A DNA stretch of 16,346 nucleotides from Deltaproteobacteria bacterium (lineage in GTDB: Bacteria; Desulfobacterota; Binatia; UBA9968), in contig JAJONK010000136.1 in NCBI GenBank assembly GCA_021323355.1, positions 1 to 16,346 of the forward strand, read 5' to 3'. This document shows positions 12,795 to 16,346 of this stretch, in pieces. Position numbers and translations under genes: made by a program. Below the pieces are notes generated by a model. It worked only from the letters and a program-made list of their open reading frames with translations, ran no database searches and was not told the DNA's origin. The first letter of the stretch is position 1, and every line of letters starts with the position of its first letter.

Positions 12795-13916
12795 CTAATC
12801 GTTAGCCGCGGCAGGCTGCTCGGCCTTTTTCTCGTCGGCGAGCTTCTGCACTTCTTCCATGAGGGCATCGACGATGCGAGCTTCAGGCACCTTGCGAATT
12901 ACCTGGCCCTTCTTGAACAGTAGGCCGATACCTTTGCCGCCGGCGACACCCAAATCAGCAGCACGAGCTTCACCCGGGCCGTTGACCTCGCAGCCCATCA
13001 CCGCGACGTGGATATTCAGGTTGCTGTAAGGAACCATCCGTTCTTCCACTGCTTTGGCGAGGCTCACGAGATCGACATCTGCCCGACCACAGGAAGGACA
13101 AGCGACGAAGGTCAAACCTTCTTTTTTTAGACCCAGCGATTTTAGAATCTCGGCGCCCACCCGCACTTCTTCGACCGGATCGGCCGCCAAGGAAACACGT
13201 ATCGTGTCACCAATGCCCTCAGCGAGTAGAGTTCCCAGGCCCACCGCAGATTTAATGGTGCCAACTGTCGGCGTGCCCGCTTCAGTGACGCCCAAATGAA
13301 AAGGGTAATCGACTTTATCGGCGAGCATGCGGTAGGCTTCGATCATCATCAGCGGATCGGAGGCTTTAAGCGAAATCTTGATTTCGGAAAAATTCAAATC
13401 CTCTAAAATGCGGATGTGGCGCAACCCGCTCTCGACCATGCCTTCGGCTGTCGGACCGCCGGCCTTTTCCAATAAATCTTTTTCCAGAGAACCAGCATTG
13501 ACGCCGATGCGAATGGGAATCTGGCGCTCGGCGGCCAGTTTGACGACCTCTTCGACATAACGGCGCGCGCCGATATTGCCGGGGTTGAGGCGTAAGCCGT
13601 CGACACCCTGCTCCAATGCGATCAGCGCTAGTTTATAGTTGAAATGAATATCGGCCACCAGAGGAATGCGAATTTTCTTTTTGATCTCGGCGAGCTGTTC
13701 CGCCGCCGCGCGCACCGGCACGGCAACCCGGACGATGTCGCAGCCGGCCGCCTCCAATGACCATATCTGATGAACGGTGGCGCGGACATCACAGGTATCG
13801 GTCTTGGTCATCGACTGGACGGTAATAGGCGCATCTCCGCCTACCTTGACCCTACCAAGCTGAATTTGTCTTGTTGTGCGTCGTTTGATCACCGGTTTAC
13901 TATAGGAAACTGCCAT
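12795..13916 (-). CDS. ispG: 4-hydroxy-3-methylbut-2-en-1-yl diphosphate synthase IspG (GcpE)
   Basis: This 373-residue [4Fe-4S] enzyme converts MEcPP to HMBPP in the MEP isoprenoid pathway. The TIM-barrel half shows RRTTRQIQLGRVKVGG, APITVQSMTKTDT, VADIHFNYKLAL, LRLNPGNIG, RIGVNAGSLE and HLGVTEAGT. The C-terminal cluster half has CPSCGR (Cys273, Cys276) and MGCEVNGPGEA (Cys309, Glu316), the expected three cysteines and glutamate. Start ATG 13916 is taken rather than an in-frame TTG at 13931; neither has a strong ribosome-binding site, so the start is uncertain by a few residues. The tail is Lys/Ala-rich (KKAEQPAAAND). It lies 64 nt after jag and 38 nt before proS; an ispG-proS pairing is common in deltaproteobacterial genomes. 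Confidence 0.95.
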   Translation of the reverse strand: MAVSYSKPVIKRRTTRQIQLGRVKVGGDAPITVQSMTKTDTCDVRATVHQIWSLEAAGCDIVRVAVPVRAAAEQLAEIKKKIRIPLVADIHFNYKLALIALEQGVDGLRLNPGNIGARRYVEEVVKLAAERQIPIRIGVNAGSLEKDLLEKAGGPTAEGMVESGLRHIRILEDLNFSEIKISLKASDPLMMIEAYRMLADKVDYPFHLGVTEAGTPTVGTIKSAVGLGTLLAEGIGDTIRVSLAADPVEEVRVGAEILKSLGLKKEGLTFVACPSCGRADVDLVSLAKAVEERMVPYSNLNIHVAVMGCEVNGPGEARAADLGVAGGKGIGLLFKKGQVIRKVPEARIVDALMEEVQKLADEKKAEQPAAAND

Positions 13917-13980
13917 GGAGCGGTCAATCAAAGATTGAACGTTGCCGGCAGAGCAGATTCAAGTTGCGTCAGCGGTCCTC

Positions 13981-14793
13981 TTAGGAGGTTCGGGCAGGGC
14001 GCGGCCTGTCGATATTGCTCTGAGATCTCGAATCTTGTTTGTCGATTGGCTTCGATTCTTCTTTCCTCTTACGATCCCCTTCAGGAATTATGAGCAATCG
14101 TCTATAGGATCCTTGGCCAAGGCTTTTGGTTGTGATCCAAGGATCGTCCTGTAGCGCGGCGTGAACAATGCGCCGATCAGCCGCGCTCAGAGCATCTACG
14201 GTTACCGTCTTTCGTTGTCGTTTGGCTTTTTCACCGAGGCGCAACGCCATGTCTTCGAGCGATTTTTTCCGCCGTTGACGATAATTCTCGATATCGACCA
14301 GGATGTGCGGCCCTTCACTTCCTTGCCGGTCCCCGGCGATGCGCGTCACGAGGTACTGCAAAGCCTCCAGGGTTTGACCTTTGCGCCCGATCAGCAGGCC
14401 GCTATCATCACAGATGACTTCCAAAACGATCTCGTCGGCTTTATCGCCGGTCTTAGCCTGCACAGATGCTTCAATTCCCATTTTTTTCAGGATTTCATTC
14501 AGCACGCCTTTGGCCTTTTCGCCAATAGCGGCGGTTTCCGCCTCGGTTAAAGGCTTGGCAGCTGCGCTTGCGAGCATCCCGGGATCCGCTGCAGGCTCGA
14601 GAGGGTTCGCTTCGACGGGAGGTCTCCTTAGGGACGCCCGCACCCGCGCTTTTTGAGTGCCAAAACCAAGGATGCCGCGTTTGCCTTCGGACAGTATTTC
14701 TATGCTAATTCTGTCACGCTCAACGCCGAGACGTATCAGCGCGTTCTCGATTGCTTGATCGATGGTGTCCCCTTCGGTTTCCACGTAATCCAT
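13981..14793 (-). CDS. jag: Jag/KhpB-type RNA-binding protein (Jag_N, KH and R3H domains)
   Basis: This 270-residue cytoplasmic RNA-binding protein is the SpoIIIJ-associated Jag/KhpB. Domains in order: Jag_N (about residues 1-52, with SEGKRGILGFGTQKARV), a linker rich in Ala and Pro, a KH domain (about 95-170) with the GRKG loop at 136-139 and TLEALQYLV, then an R3H domain with R207-x3-H211 followed by GSYRRLLIIP. A charged Lys/Arg/Ser tail follows. ATG 14793 has GAGG 10 nt upstream. The stop of yidC lies 23 nt upstream, the classic yidC-jag pairing. Unusually, ispG follows jag here, where many bacteria have mnmE. In studied bacteria KhpB binds many RNAs and affects cell division; its role here is inferred by family. 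Confidence 0.94.
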   Translation of the reverse strand: MDYVETEGDTIDQAIENALIRLGVERDRISIEILSEGKRGILGFGTQKARVRASLRRPPVEANPLEPAADPGMLASAAAKPLTEAETAAIGEKAKGVLNEILKKMGIEASVQAKTGDKADEIVLEVICDDSGLLIGRKGQTLEALQYLVTRIAGDRQGSEGPHILVDIENYRQRRKKSLEDMALRLGEKAKRQRKTVTVDALSAADRRIVHAALQDDPWITTKSLGQGSYRRLLIIPEGDRKRKEESKPIDKQDSRSQSNIDRPRPARTS

Positions 14794-14816
14794 ACAAGAT
14801 ATACCTCGCTAACAGC

Positions 14817-16346
14817 CTACTTCACGCTGCGATTAATCCACCACTGTTGGGCGATCGAAAGAACATTATTGATCAGCCAGTAGATAGTTAGCCCTGCCGG
14901 AAAGGTTACGAACATAAAGGTAAATATCAGCGGCATCATCAGCATTAGCTTTCGCTGATTGGGGTCTCCCGCAGTCGGGGTCATCCATTGCTGAATGAAC
15001 ATGCTAGCCCCCATCAGTATCGTAAGCACGGGAACGCCCAGATGCCAACCGGCAAATTCAAACGGTAGCGATTGCCAATCGGGCTTGGAAAGGTCGTTAA
15101 TCCACAGAAATGGTGCATGGCGCAGCTCGATTGGTATGTAGAGCGCATTATAAAGGCCGATAAAAACCGGAAACTGCACGACCATCGGCAGGCAACCGCC
15201 GAGCGGGTTGACTCCGTTGCGCCGGTACATTTCCATGATCTCTTTGTTCAGTTTTTCCCGATCGTCCTTGAATTTTTCCTTCAACCGTTCCATCTGTGGC
15301 TGAAGCTTTTGCATCTGCTTCATGGAAGCATAGCTCTTATGCGTCAGCGGCGCCGTTAATATCTTGAGCAGCACCGTTAGAAGGATGATGTCGATTCCAT
15401 AGCTATTGGTGAACTGGTGAAAGAAATGCAGGATATATAGGAAGGGAATCGAGATAAATCCAAAGTAGCCAAAGTCGATGGCCTTCTCCATCCCTTTGCC
15501 GATGGATTCCAGGACGTTCAACTCTTTCGGCCCGACAAACAAGGTATATTGAGTGCCGTTAGGCCTGCCAGTTGGCTCGGCGACTGTTAGGACCAGAGCC
15601 GGTCCGGACTGTTGCACGCCCACTCTGTAGCCTGGCCCATTCTCTGGCACGAGCGCCATCATGAAATAGGTAAACCCAAATCCCGCCCAGGAAAGCTGGC
15701 CGGAGAATTCTTTACCTTTCCTGAGCTCATCGCTGACTGGTTCTCGCTTGACCTTATCATCCACGACGGAGAGAAAACCTTCAAACGGCGCGTCGGCATT
15801 AGGATCCTCATGCTGGCTTGGCACTGTGAGCAAAGCCGCCGGCGCTAAAACGCTACCATCTGAAGCTCGGGTGTTAAGCTCAAGCCCAATCGGATACTGT
15901 GCTCCGACAAAGATCAGTTTTTTGGTGATTGTCACTCCATCTGGAGCGGTTCCCTGGAAGGTTAAAGTTCCCTCAGCCTCACCGCTGAGTTTAAGGTCGC
16001 TGCCATCGACTCGATAAATGATCGACGCGTCATCGGTTGGCGCCGCGCTGTTCCACTTCACTCCTAGAGGATAAGGTACCCCCGGCACCGTTGCGATCAT
16101 TTCAAATGGCGGACTGTTGGGATCTGCGGTGGCCTGATAGTGCTTGAACTTAAAGCTTTTCAGTCGCGCCCCCTGGTTGGTAAACAGAGCAACATAATTA
16201 TCGGTTTCAACGCGAATGTCTTGGATCTGTTTTCCAGCCGGTGTTGACGCTGGCTTAATCTCGGTGGGTGCCGATGGAGCTACCGAGTCAGCAGTTGGTG
16301 CTTTCGCTGCTTCTGTTTTCTGCTCTGCCGGAGGTTGCGGCGGAGG
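14817..16346 (-). CDS. yidC: membrane protein insertase YidC, 5' end outside the window
   Basis: The coding frame runs from the window's right edge to TAG at 14817-14819, giving about 509 residues. The Met at 16100 is internal, since the frame stays open and homologous upstream. Upstream residues form a Pro/Ala/Lys-rich linker, then VETDNYVALFTNQGARLKSFK, the start of the periplasmic domain. The missing N-terminus would carry the first membrane helix. The rest of the periplasmic beta domain follows to about 15500, then the conserved insertase core: DFGYFGFISIPFLYIL, LKILTAPLTHKSYASMKQMQKLQPQ, the coiled cytoplasmic hairpin LKEKFKDDREKLNKEIMEMYRRNGVNPLGGCLPM, and hydrophobic segments to INNVLSIAQQWW. 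The hydrophilic-groove residue that is Arg in E. coli appears to be Lys here (LLKILTAPL). It is a Gram-negative-type YidC and first gene of the visible operon. Confidence 0.96.
   Translation of the reverse strand, partial: PPPQPPAEQKTEAAKAPTADSVAPSAPTEIKPASTPAGKQIQDIRVETDNYVALFTNQGARLKSFKFKHYQATADPNSPPFEMIATVPGVPYPLGVKWNSAAPTDDASIIYRVDGSDLKLSGEAEGTLTFQGTAPDGVTITKKLIFVGAQYPIGLELNTRASDGSVLAPAALLTVPSQHEDPNADAPFEGFLSVVDDKVKREPVSDELRKGKEFSGQLSWAGFGFTYFMMALVPENGPGYRVGVQQSGPALVLTVAEPTGRPNGTQYTLFVGPKELNVLESIGKGMEKAIDFGYFGFISIPFLYILHFFHQFTNSYGIDIILLTVLLKILTAPLTHKSYASMKQMQKLQPQMERLKEKFKDDREKLNKEIMEMYRRNGVNPLGGCLPMVVQFPVFIGLYNALYIPIELRHAPFLWINDLSKPDWQSLPFEFAGWHLGVPVLTILMGASMFIQQWMTPTAGDPNQRKLMLMMPLIFTFMFVTFPAGLTIYWLINNVLSIAQQWWINRSVK

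Noticed and set aside
14108..14145. Inverted repeat GATCCTTGG ... CCAAGGATC
   Set aside because: It lies inside the conserved R3H coding part of jag, so codon constraints are the simpler explanation.

Overview
The window looks like a chromosomal segment of an uncultured Gram-negative bacterium, probably from the soil or sediment lineages formerly called Deltaproteobacteria (for example Binatota- or Tectomicrobia-like). This placement is inference. It rests on a YidC with a large periplasmic domain, a yidC-jag-ispG-proS-pyrF housekeeping run on one strand, tripartite tricarboxylate transporter (TTT) genes mixed with extradiol dioxygenase and flavin monooxygenase genes, and a moderately high GC content judged by eye. 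I see no rRNA, tRNA, CRISPR array, insertion sequence or phage gene.

Left part (1-6993), an accessory catabolic and transport region. The + strand opens with the 3' end of a thiamine-diphosphate (ThDP) decarboxylase alpha subunit and its beta subunit (sulfopyruvate/phosphonopyruvate decarboxylase type). A secreted TTT substrate-binding protein (tctC type) follows. Two - strand genes come next, encoding a LigB-type and a LigA-type extradiol dioxygenase subunit. Then come + strand tctA, a tctB broken by a frameshift, and a luciferase-like flavin monooxygenase. The simplest reading is uptake of an organic (perhaps aromatic) acid by TctABC, followed by ring cleavage, decarboxylation or oxygenation. 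The substrate cannot be read from sequence. The divergent ligB/tctA gap holds a good sigma70-type promoter for tctA and a palindrome TTGAAC-C-GTTCAA. The same half-site recurs in a three-fold 9-nt array that forms a long hairpin between tctC and ligA.

Middle part (7016-10331). A phosphohexomutase gene (- strand) converges on the monooxygenase gene. About 800 bp without a convincing gene follows, holding two 14-bp direct repeats, a perfect 16-bp hairpin and a doubtful small cysteine-rich ORF. Then comes thiD (+ strand), which converges on pyrF.

Right part (10380-16346), a tightly spaced - strand housekeeping operon in transcription order yidC (5' end outside the window), jag/khpB, ispG, proS, pyrF. 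It couples membrane protein insertion, RNA binding, isoprenoid synthesis, Pro-tRNA charging and UMP synthesis. proS is split into two frames, with about 40 residues missing at the start of its editing domain. As ProRS is essential, this is either an assembly or sequencing error or a decayed copy backed up elsewhere. tctB has an independent frame break, so indel errors deserve checking first.

The most interesting candidates are the LigB-like enzyme, which keeps the iron ligands but has Met where the family's catalytic His normally sits, and the TGAAC/GTTCA repeat system flanking the ligBA genes. I do not see a clearly new multi-gene system.
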